Below are positions 48,968 through 61,189 of a DNA stretch of 64,000 nucleotides, piece after piece. The DNA is from Niebla homalea (lineage: Eukaryota > Ascomycota > Lecanoromycetes > Lecanorales > Ramalinaceae): the NCBI GenBank assembly GCA_019925105.1, contig JAHGAU010000013.1, forward strand, positions 806,001 through 870,000, given 5' to 3'. Numbering within the stretch: the stretch's first letter is position 1; each line of letters begins with the position of its first letter. Made by a program: the position numbers and the translations under genes. Below the pieces are notes generated by a model. That model was given only the letters and a program-made list of their open reading frames with translations. It was not told the DNA's origin and searched no databases.

Positions 48968-50515
48968 GACTGCGGTTGCACCTGTCTTGTGGAAGTTTGG
49001 TGGATTAAGGGTGATATGTAGATGGGGGGAATGCTATTGGATGAGCTTGCATATACCCTGTGTCTTAGATGTGAGATGAAGGAAGAAGAAGGGCGGCGCG
49101 GGGAAGAAGAAGGCTATATGAATGAAAGGCTCCTGCGAGGGGATCAGCAGCGACGAGGAAGTGTTGATCAAAGAGGGGGAAGCACGAGGTTCAAATAGTT
49201 CCTATTCAAGCACAACACTTCTCTAAGGGGGGCGGGACCATTATTCTGAGCTACTACACCACCATCACTAAGCAGCACACACCGCGCTCGACACTCCTGC
49301 AAGAGCTCGACTAGTGGCAAACTCTGCGTCGGCTGATTTGGTCCGATAGGTTCTAGATCTTTGTGTAAAGGTGTCATTGAAGCCCGTCATTGGCTTGTCT
49401 GCAGGTGTTCCCACTTTCCCACACGATTTTGTCGGAGTCATGTGCGTCTACGTGGTTCCGCAAATCATAGAGTACTGAAGATGCCGACTCTAAACGACGA
49501 TTTGCCAGAAAGCTTGTCTGTTTGCAGTATCCAGAAAATGCAAATTAGACCCGACGCCTCGCGCACGCTTAGCCGTTACAAGCCATTACCGAGGCCGCTA
49601 ATAGCCACTAGATTGCCCTTGGTACTTTGAATTCATAGAGTAGAGCATAAGAATCAATCACTCTTAGAGCAACTGTTGCAACGCTATTCTGCGGATTCTG
49701 GGGTTCTCAGAATCTCGGGCCCAAGAAGACGGTCCAGCATGATGGCTATCTCCATGATCACGAAATGTATTACTTTAGTCGCTCACGAATGATTGACTCC
49801 TTCTCACCATTCGTATTAAGGAAGCTGACGACATGACGTTGTTCACCAGTCACGAGCCATTCACCTTATCACGAGGCCTCTGAGTGGCTCCTTTGGTGAG
49901 GGGCCCAAAAAGATCGTCGCCACCACTCTCCTATGCGAAGTCCAAAAAGCAAATCAATTTTGATGAAGAGTGAAAATGCGACTGGTGCAGCGGACGTCCC
50001 CGGCGTTACTTCGCTCACATCTTTAGGCTGGCAGCTTTCCACGAATGAGACGCTGACTTCTTTACGGATCCGTACCTTACCCCAGACCCTGCTGACGCTA
50101 ATTGTTGCCAATCTTCGGCCTAGCTTTCCCCGCTCTGTAAGATAGGCGCTGCCAAGAGCCAGATTCAGCACATGGTCCAATACTCTCTAAAATTTCCGGA
50201 CCACTCCCTGGATGCATCATGGCTGAGCACAGACCTGACAATGGACTCTGCAGATAGTACCTGCACTGGAAGTGACCTTAATGATGAGCATTGTGCACTC
50301 GTGGTGATGCGGTGGATAGTCAGGCGCTTGGAATAAGCGCGGAGATTTCACTTGTACTGACTATGTCATTGAATCGTATTTGAACGACCTTTGAGACTCT
50401 GCGAAACACTAAGCGCTCAGAGCTGTTCTTGGATTTCTACCATGATACTTACAACGTCGACCATTGATGAGTGACGATTAATGCTTTCTCGAGCTCAAAC
50501 TAGCTGGGAGCAAGG
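48968..50515. other. Divergent spacer, no gene recognised
   Basis: About 1.55 kb between the starts of the sugar transporter (minus) and the DUF2011 gene (plus). It should contain both promoters. A 103-codon minus-strand frame at 49869-50180 has no recognisable similarity. Confidence 0.45.
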
Positions 50516-51383
50516 ATGGACGGGGACAATCTTCAGATGTATGTAGTAGCGCGGACTGCCGATACATCATTTGCTGATCAGTAAAGTATTCGACGATCAT
50601 CTCTTGCGACCGAGTCTTCGTCGAGAGACTCATTGGACACTAAAAACACAACATTAGACATTCAAGCACAATACCAGCAACGCCTCCGGTCTCTTTTTGA
50701 GGTTACACAAGATTCCAGCCGGGCCCCGCTTGCCACTACCAGCAAGTCTGCAGGGCCTGCGATCGACGAGCATATTGACAACGATGAAGCTATCGAGTTC
50801 CGTCTTTTTGCTTCGGATCAGACAAGAGTTGCTGCAGAGCATACCACTACAACGCCTAAAATCAAGCTGGGTTCGCTAGAACCGCGGAATAACGAGTCGA
50901 GATTCCTGCTGCCGCGCAGACCTGACGCCTACTACTTCTCTGGTGAGTTGACGGGGCAGAAGGCCCAAGAATATCAATACGCCGCCGTGACGTCTGAGAG
51001 CATTCTGAAGTATGCAACAATTAAATGGGTGAGCTCTCTTTCGGCTAACCCCTCGCCTGCTTAGCTTTGCTGACTCACTGCAGAGAGGCTGTGAACTTCC
51101 ATGGCGGGTGGAGACCATCAAAGCTCCAAAAGTCCCTTCTGGTCCAACAGTCCGAGCCGATCCTCCTTCGGTAACGCGAAAGCGGCATGGCAAGAGAAGA
51201 CGAATCATTTTGAGAAAAAGATTCGTTGAAGCAAACGAGCGTGAGACCAAGGCCATCAAAAGCAAAGAGGAAAATGCTGAGGCTGAAAAAGAGAAGAGGA
51301 ACAGGAAAAATCGTGAGAGGAAAATAAAGAGGAGGCAGAAAGAAAGAGACCGTAAAGCGACTGAACGACAAGGTGACGGATGA
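50516..51383 (+). CDS. DUF2011 family protein (fungal, unknown function)
   Basis: Three exons: 50516-50538 (23 bases), 50587-51028 and 51084-51383, giving about 254 aa. The first exon encodes MDGDNLQ and splices in phase 2 to IRRSSLATESSSRDS. This resembles the usual short acidic start followed by 'RR' in the family, and a stop codon blocks the frame unless this 48 bp intron is removed. The core has RPDAYYFSGE. The C-terminal domain reads PWRVETIKAP, then RKRHGKRRRIILRKR, then a long Lys/Arg/Glu helix (EKRNRKNRERKIKRRQKERD) that could form a coiled coil and act as a nuclear or nucleolar signal. The domain is conserved in filamentous ascomycetes without assigned function. A role in ribosome biogenesis is only a guess from its charge. 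Confidence 0.7.
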
Positions 51384-51645
51384 AATGTCCGGCTTCACCG
51401 ATAACTGCCAATATTGAGCTATGAATCTAGCATGGATAGGTCGTGCCTTCCATGTTACCAAGACTCCTCACATCGAGCCTGCCCTTTGGAAGAGAGGTCT
51501 TTGGGACGATCTATGCTTTTTCGGTTTTCTCGTCAAACGCTCCAGATATCTCATCACCAGAGAGATCGTCACTTTCATTCGCACCCTTGCTTGAGAATAC
51601 GAATCACGGTATTTATCACTGCAACGTCAACAGCATTATACGATC

Positions 51646-52958
51646 ATGTCTGCACCATGTTATGCAAATACCAGTTTCCTACTCCCAGACTACGGCGCTT
51701 GTGACTTTCCTCAGCAGAACCCGACCTGGTGCTGCACGCCAGGACAGATTTGCCTGACCAATGGCCTTTGTGCTACGGACTTGAACGCTTTCTACGTTGG
51801 AGGATGCACTGACGAGACATACAAGGACAAAGCATGTCCGCGCTTCTGTCAATCAGGTCAATTGCGGGCATGAATTCATCTTCAAACATCGCTGATTCCG
51901 AATTAGACAGCAAGCAATTTGTGGTACAATGTCCCAAAGGGTCGGCCGTTGGTGAAGGTCTTTTCTGCTGTTCGGCGGACGGCAAGCAAGAATGTTGCGA
52001 CAGCAAACAAAATGGGCTTGGAATCGCCATGTCGGAGTCATTGGCACGTGCGGCTACAGCAACCACAGCTGCAGGGTCGGCCCAAAGCTCGAACATCCCT
52101 CCCAGTGCCAGTACTACCTCAAGATCTCAATCTGGATCGAATGCTGAATCGCACATGATGCCATTACTGGCTCCGACCACGGCCTCCTCATCAGCGAGTA
52201 GCGCTTACCCAACGAACGCTGCCGGAAAACCTGTTCGTCCTGTGGGGCGAAAACTTCCTGTAATACTTGTAACGCTCGTGTCCGTGGGCGCGTTGCTTGG
52301 AGCCTTATGGGTTTGCTGGAAGTGTTGGAAGAGCAGACGACGACAGCAAATCACAAACGTCGTGACAGCCCCACCGCAGACATTGTCCAGCACTGCACCA
52401 AATACACCAGTCACCAACAATCATTCAGCGGGCACCGAGATCTACGGCATAGAGCTAAACGAGCTCCCAGCGACTGCAGAAACAGCACCCCAAGCCCCAG
52501 AGCTTCCTAACAATCCACTCTCCACAACAGGCCAAGCCTCCGAGCTCCCAGCTGGCCCTTCGCGGTACCGGGAGGTATCCACGGACGGTGTCAACGATCG
52601 ACGGGACTCGTTTGACTTTCTTGATCCACTCACAGCCAATGGGTTCTTGGAAAGTGGCCCATCCAATGCTCAAAATGTCCCGGACGTGCAAGGCGAGATC
52701 GATGAGACCCCGTTGCGCCAGGGAAGTGCTCCGGCTACTGGCTCAGACTCTACATCAGACAGCTTCATTCATTACCCCGAGTACGATATCATGACACCAC
52801 CAAGCTACGAGGCAGCGACAAGTGGAGGACAGACAGCTGCGGCATCATCGACGTCTGAGCAAGGAGAGCGCGTGACGGGTACCCAAGGCATGCTGAACGC
52901 ACCGGCCGGTACGAGGCGCAGAAGAAGTACGAATGCAAGACAGACGGAGAGCCCGTAG
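51646..52958 (+). CDS. Cys-rich ectodomain protein with one membrane span
   Basis: Two exons, 51646-51856 and 51907-52958, give about 420 aa. The 50 bp intron (GTCAAT..GAATTAG) joins CPRFCQS to DSKQFVVQCP. The first ~115 residues hold about a dozen cysteines in a pattern common to fungal surface proteins (DYGACDF, WCCTPGQICLTNGLC, GCTDETY, CPRFC, FCCSADGKQECC). A Ser/Thr-rich stalk follows, then a single hydrophobic span PVILVTLVSVGALLGALWVC (about residues 187-206), a basic stop-transfer KCWKSRRRQQ and a long disordered, Pro/Ser/Glu-rich cytoplasmic tail. No N-terminal signal peptide is visible, which is odd for this architecture. A missed upstream exon is possible. Function unknown; a cell-surface sensor-like role is plausible. 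Confidence 0.7.
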
Positions 52959-54036
52959 ATTCCATACGGACAGGATTGACTGTATTGTTGGGACAATAAG
53001 AACGGTAAGGTTTTGCGTTGCGCAGAATATGCTAGAGGGATAAGGGGCGAACGGCATGATGGTGACAACGATGTCTATTTTACTCCCAGACGCAGGCATT
53101 ACTTTATACATATTGCAAGCCTAGGGCGTCTATCAATTCTCCCCATCACCAATCCCACCCATTTCACATCTTTTATTTCTGCACGTCGGCTACTACTTGG
53201 TCATCATGAATTGATATGCAGAAATAACGGCTCTGCATTCGTCAGCCTTATCTGACTGACCCCGCAGTGACGGGAAAATACAACCCCACCAACACCAATC
53301 GGCGACCGATCCTGTAGGCCCAAAGATTATTGTCAGAGCGAATGGGAAAAAATGAGGGGCTTGCATTGGCCTCGTTAGACAAGCTCAAGTGAGATGGGAG
53401 GGGTGGGGGGGCTTTTCGGGACGTTGGAAAAAGGTGCCTGGCCCGGTTGGCATAATCTTTTGCTTCCCACATTTGTTCAATGTCAAAGAGTATATATATA
53501 TATACATATATGACAGTGGGCTTGCCCCATTTAAGTTTTTTTTTTACGCGGCTCATCCTTGAGAGTAACACCACCCGGCGTTCTGTGTTGGAAGAATTTG
53601 GGGGTTGGGTGGGGTTGAAACAAAAGTAATTACTTTTTTGCTGACGACTTCATTGGTGTTGCTGTTGTTGGCGCGAGGTGTCTGATCTTGTTGTTGTTGT
53701 TGTTGTGTGTGTGTTTGTGAGGGTTGCGTGTGTGTGAGATCGGCTGTATAAGGTAGGTAGCTGCTCGAGAAGCCCAAGGCAGTAGGATACGCCGAAAACG
53801 GAGCGTGCGGTTGCTGAAGGGTTTCCTCACTCACTCACTCACTCACTCACACACTCTGTACTGCTTTCGTGCTCGACGCCTGAGAGCTTGCAGCTGCTCC
53901 GTCCTGAGGGGCCGACGCGCCGATTGGTCCCCTCGCTTCGATAACGCAGGGCCCCCGGGTTTCCTGTCTTCCTGACGCTCAAGGCATCATCACTCCCCAA
54001 CAGCAGCAGCAGCAGCAGCATCATCGTACCAGCAAG
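52959..54036. other. Intergenic with simple repeats, carrier gene promoter
   Basis: About 1.1 kb with microsatellites: an (AT)n run near 53493-53512, (TTG)n then (TG)n near 53689-53716, (ACTC)n near 53828-53851 and (CAG)6 near 54002-54019 just before the carrier start. No gene recognised. The simple repeats lie in the presumed promoter and 5' leader of the carrier gene. Confidence 0.6.
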
Positions 54037-55079
54037 ATGTCCAAAACCGTCGATACCGCCCAATCCTCCGCCGCCGTCCTCACCAAACCCGCCGCCGAGT
54101 CCTCCCCCACCGCCGCTGCCTCCTTCCTGCACCACCCCTACACCCGCGTCGCCCTCCCCTTCGTCAACGGCGGCCTCGCCGGCATGATCGCCACCACCTG
54201 CATCCAACCGATCGACATGGTAAAAGTACGACTCCAACTCGCTGGCGAGGGCGTGAAGACGGGCCCACGGCCGACCCCACTCTCCATCACCCGGGACATC
54301 ATGTCCCACGGCAAAGTGCTGGATCTATACACGGGCCTGTCGGCGGGGCTGCTGCGGCAGGCCGTCTACACGACCGCCCGGCTCGGCTTCTTCGACACCT
54401 TCATGACCGGCCTGAAGACTCGCGCCGAGACCCGGGGCGCGAGCATCGGCTTCAGGGAGCGCGCCGCCGCGGGGCTGAGCGCCGGCGGGCTGGCCGCCTG
54501 CGTGGGCAACCCGGCCGATCTGGCGCTGATCCGCATGCAGAGCGATGGCCTGAAGCCGGTCGCGGCGCGGGCGCACTACCGGAGCGTCGTGGACGCGCTG
54601 GCGCGGATCGCGAGGTCCGAGGGGGTGTTTGCCCTGTGGGCCGGGGCCAGCCCGACGGTGGTAAGGGCGATGGCGCTGAACTTCGGGCAGCTGGCGTTCT
54701 TCTCAGAGGCGAAGACGCAGCTGAAGCAGCGGACCCGGTGGGGGATGACGGGGCAGACGTTGACCGCCAGTGCAATTGCCGGGTTCTTTGCCAGTTTCTT
54801 CAGTCTGCCGTTCGATTTCGTGAAGACGCGGTTGCAGAAGCAGTCCAAGAGGAAGGACGGGACGTTGCCGTACAAGGGGATGGCCGATTGTTTCAGGAAG
54901 GTTGCCAGGGAGGAAGGGTTCATGCGCTTTTATCGGGGGTTTGGCACGTATTATGTTCGGATTGCTCCCCATGCGTGAGTGTTGGGGCTCTCTCTCTCCG
55001 CAGACGTTTTGCTGATGATGTTGACAACAGGATGATTACACTCATCGTGGCAGACTGGCTGGGTCTGATAACCAAGTAA
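54037..55079 (+). CDS. Mitochondrial 2-oxoglutarate/malate-type carrier
   Basis: Two exons, 54037-54974 and 55031-55079, give about 328 aa. The intron splits the Ala codon of IAPHA-MITLI, and the last exon encodes only 15 residues. Three mitochondrial carrier repeats are visible, with signatures PIDMVKVRLQ, PADLALIRMQ and PFDFVKTRLQ. The second signature lacks the usual Lys, as in the oxoglutarate carrier family. The segments LAGMIATTCIQPIDMVK, LYTGLSAGLLRQAVYTT and LALIRMQSDG match the OGC (SLC25A11) group. The carrier would exchange 2-oxoglutarate and malate across the inner mitochondrial membrane. Codon third positions are strongly GC-biased compared with neighbours, suggesting high expression. 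The N-terminal extension is Ala/Thr/Ser-rich. Confidence 0.85.
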
Positions 55080-55930
55080 TGCAACCACGCGGGACGGCGA
55101 TTCATTTGGTTTCCTTGGCGATGCTATTGTCATGGTGGTGTTAAAGCATTGGGCGCCAGGCTGGAAAGGGTAGTTTTGGCATATTTCAAAGGTTTTGAAC
55201 AAAAGAAAGTTTTGGAGAGAAGAAAGCCGTGGATCGTACAGACATGAATCATGCTGATATTGCAATGATTCGCAAAACAGCGAATCAGATCATGAATCAA
55301 CGAGAGGGACGCTGGGCATTCGCTGTCTCGATTGGATCTTGTCAATATACCGAGATCGGACCAATGAACATAGTCACAACCAACCACTTTCGGATCGTAG
55401 AGGATGTCATGGTACACATGCATTGCACTTACAGTAATTCCACTAAATGTCTCCCGTTCGAAGCAGTGTAATTATTAATTCATGCGATATTTGTTATGAG
55501 GAGATTCGCCACCAATGATGAAAGCTACTATCAGCGTACTCACCCGTCCGCAATCTTTTTCCCCCTGACATTTGGGTCAGCTCAGGGGTACAATAAACAG
55601 CACTCGCCTTGAAGATATAATAGAGGACTTCGTTTGAGATCTAATCGGGCAATGTAAACACTTATGCCGAGTCCTGAAACTTTCTTGATCCCTGCTGCCA
55701 CGATCAAGAGGGTCCGGATCCAAGATTAGTTTACTGGCACATTACCAAACAGAAATGTTGGTTGCGGGGAGCACGCCATCATGCAGAAGCACGTCTTTTG
55801 CCCCTTCAAAGCTTTAAATGAACATCGACTGTAAGGATTTGGTGGATGCTTTTTTTCGTCTTTATACGTCCCACGGTTCACTATCGTTCATCCCTACTGC
55901 GCCCCTTGCGTCCGAAAACACTTTGACAAG
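55080..55930. other. Spacer and amino-acid permease promoter
   Basis: About 850 bp between the carrier and the permease. No gene recognised. The region presumably contains the carrier terminator region and the permease promoter; I could not assign specific sites. Confidence 0.45.
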
Positions 55931-58035
55931 ATGAGCATCCGCCAGGGAGATGATACGCCCAGCCCCTCATCAATGGACATCAAGCCAACCGACAAGAACC
56001 ACGACTATGAAGCCGCGGACCCCCACCGCGCCGTCGCTGCCGACAAGCTCGCACGCAAGCTCTCCGCTCGACAGGTCCAGATGATCGCTATCGGCGGCAC
56101 CATAGGTACAGGCCTCTTCCTCGGCACGGGCAAATCGCTTGCCACCGGTGGTCCGGCCTCGATGCTGATCGGCTATGCCATTGTTGGGGCGATCGTGTTC
56201 ATCACCATGCTGTCGCTGGGGGAGATGGCGGCGTTTGTGCCTATTGCGGGGAGCTTTTGTACATTTGCTGGGTAAGGACGTCAACGACTTCGAGGGACCC
56301 GTAACAGAAGCCGCCAGCTGACGGGATATGCGCTTGATAGTCGCTTTGTTGATGATGCGTTCGGATTCGCCTTGACCTGGAACTACTGGGCCAATGATGC
56401 GGTGTCGATGGCTTCGGATCTGGTGGCATTGCAATTGATCTTGCAGTACTGGACGGATAATTTTCCGGGATGGGGATTGAGCTTGATCTTTTGGGTGTTG
56501 TTGATCGCCGCGAACATCGTGACTGTGAGGGTTTATGGCGAGGTATGCGCTTCCCTGCTTTTCAATGTAGCCAGTCCTTACGCAGGGGTGAAATGCCCTT
56601 GGGAAACTTCTACTTGCTTCCAAGCGGTGTCTGTTCCCTTTGATAGAGCGTTTTGCACCAAGCCAATCCATTGGTATGGTCTAGAGTTGTATCCCGATCT
56701 TCAGGGAGCACCTTTAATGTAGCTGTCAGAACCCTAGCAAGACTTTCTTGCTTGTTCGCAGGACTACAGATGCTTGGAATCAGTTGCTGACCAGAGTCTA
56801 GCTTGAATATTGGCTGAGTCTGTTGAAAGTCATTACCATCATAGTAAGTTGTTCCTGGCATCTCAAAGCCCATAAAAACTGATGTCTCGCCTCGTCTCCA
56901 GATATTCATAGTCTTAGGCATGGCTGTCAATTGTGGTGGTAATACGTCCCATCACTATATCGGCGGTCACAATTGGTTCATCGGAGATGCCCCTTTCGTA
57001 GGTGGGATCGGAGGGTTCGCGAGTGTCTTCGTGACCGCTGCATTTGCCTGTAAGTGAAGCAATGTCCTGGGTTTGTAGTACTATTTCTAAATTGTGACAG
57101 ATGGAGGAACAGAATCCATCGCCATCACCGCTGGCGAGACGAAGGACCCCGCCAGAACGATGCCCAAGGTGATACGAAACGTATTTTGGCGAATCCTACT
57201 TTTCTACCTCCTCTCCGTACTCATCCTAGGTCTCAATGTTCCCTACACCACCCCAGGACTCGATGGTCAGGACACCACGACTTCGCCCTTCACGCTCGTA
57301 TTCCAGATGGCAGGCTCTACAGCAGCAGGCAGCTTCATCAATGCCGTCATAATGACCAGTGTACTATCTGCGGGGAATCACGCTCTATTTGCAGGGACGA
57401 GGTTGCTATACACTTTGGCCATTGACAGACACGCACCCCCGTTCTTTGCTGCTTTGAATAGGAATCAGGTACCCTGGATCGCCGTGCTCGCGACTTCTGC
57501 TATAAGTATACTCTGCTTTGGAGCGAGCTTTATCGGTGCTGGACAACTCTGGACTTGGCTGCAGTAGTAAGTGAACCTGAAGCGGAAAATCCTGGACAGT
57601 TGCTGAAAACTTTGCAGCATCGTCGGCGTGTCGAACCAACTCTCGTGGATAGCCATTGGAATCGCATCACTCCGCTTCCGCGCCGCCCTCAAGGTTCAGA
57701 ACAGAACGCATTTGCTGCCGTTCAAGAACTGGACGTATCCTTGGGGTCCCTGGTTTTCCGTCATCCTGAATTCGTTCCTCGTGCTGGTGCAAGGCTGGAG
57801 TAGCTTCAGTCCATCCTTTGACGTGATGACGTTCTTCAGTCTCTACATTGAGCTGCCGATCATGCTGGTCATGTATGTAGGATGGAAGTTACTCAAGCGG
57901 ACGAGGATCGTGAAATTGCAGGATATGGATCTGGTCACTGATACATACCCTGCAGAAGACATTGATCCGTCGAACGACAATGGGAAAAGCGTACGAAGGC
58001 AGAGAGCGTACAATGTCTGGAGATGGGCTCTGTAG
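55931..58035 (+). CDS. Amino-acid permease (YAT/APC family)
   Basis: Six exons: 55931-56271, 56341-56542, 56802-56843 (42 bases), 56902-57049, 57101-57566 and 57618-58035, giving about 538 aa. Phases and family text agree at every junction. Signatures include the RQVQMIAIGGTIGTGLFLG start of TM1, the TM3-4 region ALTWNYWAND, YGELEYWLSLLKV across the long second intron, YGGTESIAITAGE in TM6, and VPWIAVLAT. Twelve membrane segments are expected, with short cytoplasmic ends. Fungal YAT permeases import amino acids with protons across the plasma membrane. The text resembles Gap1/lysine-permease types, but substrate range cannot be fixed. The second intron is long for this window (259 bp); the others are 51-69 bp. 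Confidence 0.9.
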
Positions 58036-58926
58036 GCGACTGCTGGACTCGGATCAAAATACGTGGCAAAGGGGCAACATTCGTCCTTGTGATCTAATAT
58101 CAATGCACCCCAGCCACAGGCTTAGGCATTCGTACAGCGAAGCACCAGGGCCATCACTTCGTGATGATCGCACCACGTCAGAGACCCCTTGGTGATGGGC
58201 GGGCGCGCACGTGGGACGTGCCGGCAAGACCAAGCTCGAAAAGGAAATCCTGGACATCACAGCTCAGAAATTTCGACGCTGGAAGAAGAATCGTCCGAAT
58301 CAGGTATGGTCAGGTAAAGTTTCACCACGTCGTGATGACGATTGCCTATTTGGGTGATGTCCAGAAGACAATTTGATATTGGGCCCAGCTCGAGCCATAT
58401 CTCGAGCATTGCGATTGCAACACAGGTCATTTCTTGATTGAAGCAGAACGGACGTTGAAATGCGGTCTAGGAGGTGGTAAGACACCAAATCGTGAGCTTG
58501 TCGGGTCTCAAAATTGTTGATAGGCCAGAAGAGGCCTTAAATATGGGTCCTGTGTTACCAGCGTACCTTATGCTGGCGGCAAAAGCCCGAGTACCCTTTC
58601 AGACAGGCTGATGGAATGATTCGGTGTCTGCAAAGATGATGGTACACACGACTGGATCTTACGGAGTTGAATCGAGTGACAACGCCTTACCAAGCTCAGG
58701 CGTGCAGCTTCGCTCAGCTATCGCATAACCGGGACCAATGTCAATTAAATCGGGGCCAAGTACCCGTGCTTGCGCAAGCTCTTGCGTTGAAGATCCTTCT
58801 CACAATGGTCTTCACCAGTGGTTTTCACTGCTGGGCGCGGGGCGCGGGGCGAGAGACCAGTATGACATTAGTCATTGCTCCATATTTGCAGGGACTCATA
58901 GATGCATCTGATCTTAAGTTAGTAAC
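58036..58926. other. Convergent 3' spacer
   Basis: About 890 bp between the tail-to-tail ends of the permease and NSE2. No gene recognised; open frames here are antisense extensions of NSE2 or have no similarity. Confidence 0.5.
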
Positions 58927-60397
58927 TCAGTCCTCATCATCATCTCCTTCCTCCTCCTCCTCCTCTTCTTCTTCGTCCTCATCTTCGTCCTCATTACCGT
59001 CCCCTTCTTCAACAGTGAAGGAATCTGTTGCGAAAGATGCATTGACCTGCGAGTTTGGTACCATGGAAACTTCCCGGCCTCTGTTGGATCGGGCTTGGCT
59101 CATCCTTTCGCGTTTGATGGCTTTTGTTGTAGCAGGCGGTGAGCTGGTGACTTCCTCACGCTGTGGACGTCTGCTAGACGACCTCCTTTCATCCCCATCG
59201 TCCTCAGAATCCTCTTCTTGGGCGTTCTGCGCGGCTTGTATCCGCTTGATCTTGCGGATGAGAACGGGATTCGTTTGGATATCGTTCGCTGTCAGCCTCT
59301 ATCGGAAAAGGTTAGTGGCTGTATTTGGAGCACTTCAGGAGCTTGTAGACGAGACTTACCACTTCGCAGACTGGACACTTCATGGCCTTTCGCCCAATGC
59401 CCCGCCGTCCATGCTCAATGAGCCGTCCATCGTCTCCCACCCTCTCATCGCTCATACTGATCATATCCAGAATAGCGCCCTTCTCGAAGTTATGCGGGCA
59501 CTTGGTGCTGCTCACGGGTTCTTTCATGGGCAAGAGCGTGATGGGACACTTGATGCTGATCCTTTCGGACTCGACCTGCATGTCATCTCCATCATCTGCA
59601 TCTTGATGTGCTCTCGAGCTGCGTCCAGCGCAACCAGCTTCGGAGGGGAACCACGTCGATGCATGGGGTAGGGGAGGCGCTTCATCGCTAGGATATCTTG
59701 CGTCATGCACGATTTTCTTGAATCCGATGTAGTCGTTATGGGATGAGTATCTCTCAAACATGGTTTCGGCTCGATAGGCTTCTCTGTGCTCTTTCATCTT
59801 ACGTTCGAGGACTGTGCTGGCAGGATCGCCCATCCTGGGCGCCTGACTGTCCATGGTGTTGTTTTCTTCCTCACCCTCGACATCTTCGTTGCGTGGTCGG
59901 AATTGACTGGCGCCCAGCGTACTCTGTGTTGGTGCCACAACGCCTCTATTGGCTGCCGCGTTGGCGTCCAGTTCTTTCAGCGCTTTCTCAACCGCATCTA
60001 CTTCAGCCCTCGAGTCGATCACATCTCGAACCTTCAGTTCGAGCTTTTGCGTCATCTCCTCGGTCTCTACTTGCATTCGGTCCAACTCTTCATCAACCTG
60101 CTGGCTTTGACTGGGAGAGCTAAAGTTCTCTCGGCGCCTTTTTCGCTTTTCTGCTAATTGGTGTTTGGCCTGTAGGCGGTCATTGATGTCGGCAGCGGCT
60201 TGGGTCAGATGAGCATTTACGGCCCTCTGGCGCGCCTTGAGTGAGTCGAGTTTGTGATTCTGGGGCAGGTCGTGGAGCGCGTTGAGAGCATTTTGATTTA
60301 GAGGATGGACTGGGGGCTCGTAAGGAGGAAGTCTGGCGGGACCTCGCGATTGGCGGTCAGTTGCCGCTGAGGGTCTTTGACGGCCGGCCGGAGGCAT
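58927..60397 (-). CDS. NSE2: NSE2/MMS21-type SUMO E3 ligase of the SMC5/6 complex
   Basis: Two exons on the minus strand, 60397-59360 and 59298-58927, give about 469 aa. The intron (GTAAGT..GATAG) lies inside the SP-RING, between KCPVCEV and RLTANDIQTNP. The N-terminal half is charged and helical (about residues 50-170), expected to dock on the Smc5 coiled coil. The SP-RING reads CPITLLPMKEPVSSTKCPHN then KCPVCEV, with likely zinc ligands Cys284, Cys300, His302, Cys341 and Cys344. The C-terminus has Lys/Arg-rich runs and ends in a long acidic tail encoded by a GAG/GAA/GAC repeat. The family sumoylates SMC5/6 and repair substrates in the nucleus. The acidic tail is unusual; it may act as a SUMO- or histone-contact surface (inference). 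Confidence 0.87.
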
Positions 60398-61189
60398 GCT
60401 GATGAGGTGTAGCAGTCGTAACGCTGGATCTTGAACAGTCGATAGTCAAGGTAGAGACGCGCCGAGCGAAGACGCGGCGGACGCGATCAGTGACGTCATG
60501 ACGCACAACATAATAAAACTCAACACGCCTTGAATGCTACTTGAAGATGGTTGCATGGTTGCGTTCTATTACGGAGAACTGGATGTGTCATATTCACCCC
60601 CAAAATAATTGGATATATCTGTTGGGGTCGCGGGGAAGGGCCAGAAACGCATTGATTGGAGGACTTAGAGAGCAGGGTGAGCAATAATGGAACAGGAGGC
60701 GTGCTGCGGAATCCCTATGGCATTGCAAAGATGTAGCATGAGTGAATTGTCATATGTCCAACGATTCTCAGAGGCATCTTCTCCAACTTTGTTGATGTTT
60801 TAGGGCTGTCATACTATATACAGTGACCCTAATTCTATATTTGACTTCTTTCATGATACTCTGATGGTATTTCTTCTATTTTGTCTATATTCTAATACTT
60901 TTACATCCTATGAGGCAATGCTAGATCCGCGCCTCACTTAGACATCGCAGTACTTGTTGAGACTTTGAGTGGCCATCGGCTTTCACTCGAGCCAGTCGCA
61001 TTTGGCCAGTAGAGTCCATGGCTGCTATTTGCCGAGTTTCTTCGTTCGCTGGCAGAGAACCTAAACCATCAAGGCGTGCGCGAGGTGTGGTCATTCATCT
61101 ATTGCCTAGAATGTCGATATGCGATATGGCAAGGCATTCTTTGGCAAACATGGTTCTCTCGTGGGTCGGCCCGATGTTGTTGCACTTCA
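60398..61189. other. NSE2 upstream region
   Basis: About 790 bp upstream of the NSE2 start and downstream of the decayed NLR gene. It is moderately AT-rich near 60780-60920. No gene recognised. Confidence 0.45.

Noticed and set aside
58667..59671. 334-codon plus-strand frame with a long Ser run
   Set aside because: The Ser run is the antisense of the NSE2 acidic tail repeat, and the frame runs across the NSE2 SP-RING exons on the other strand.
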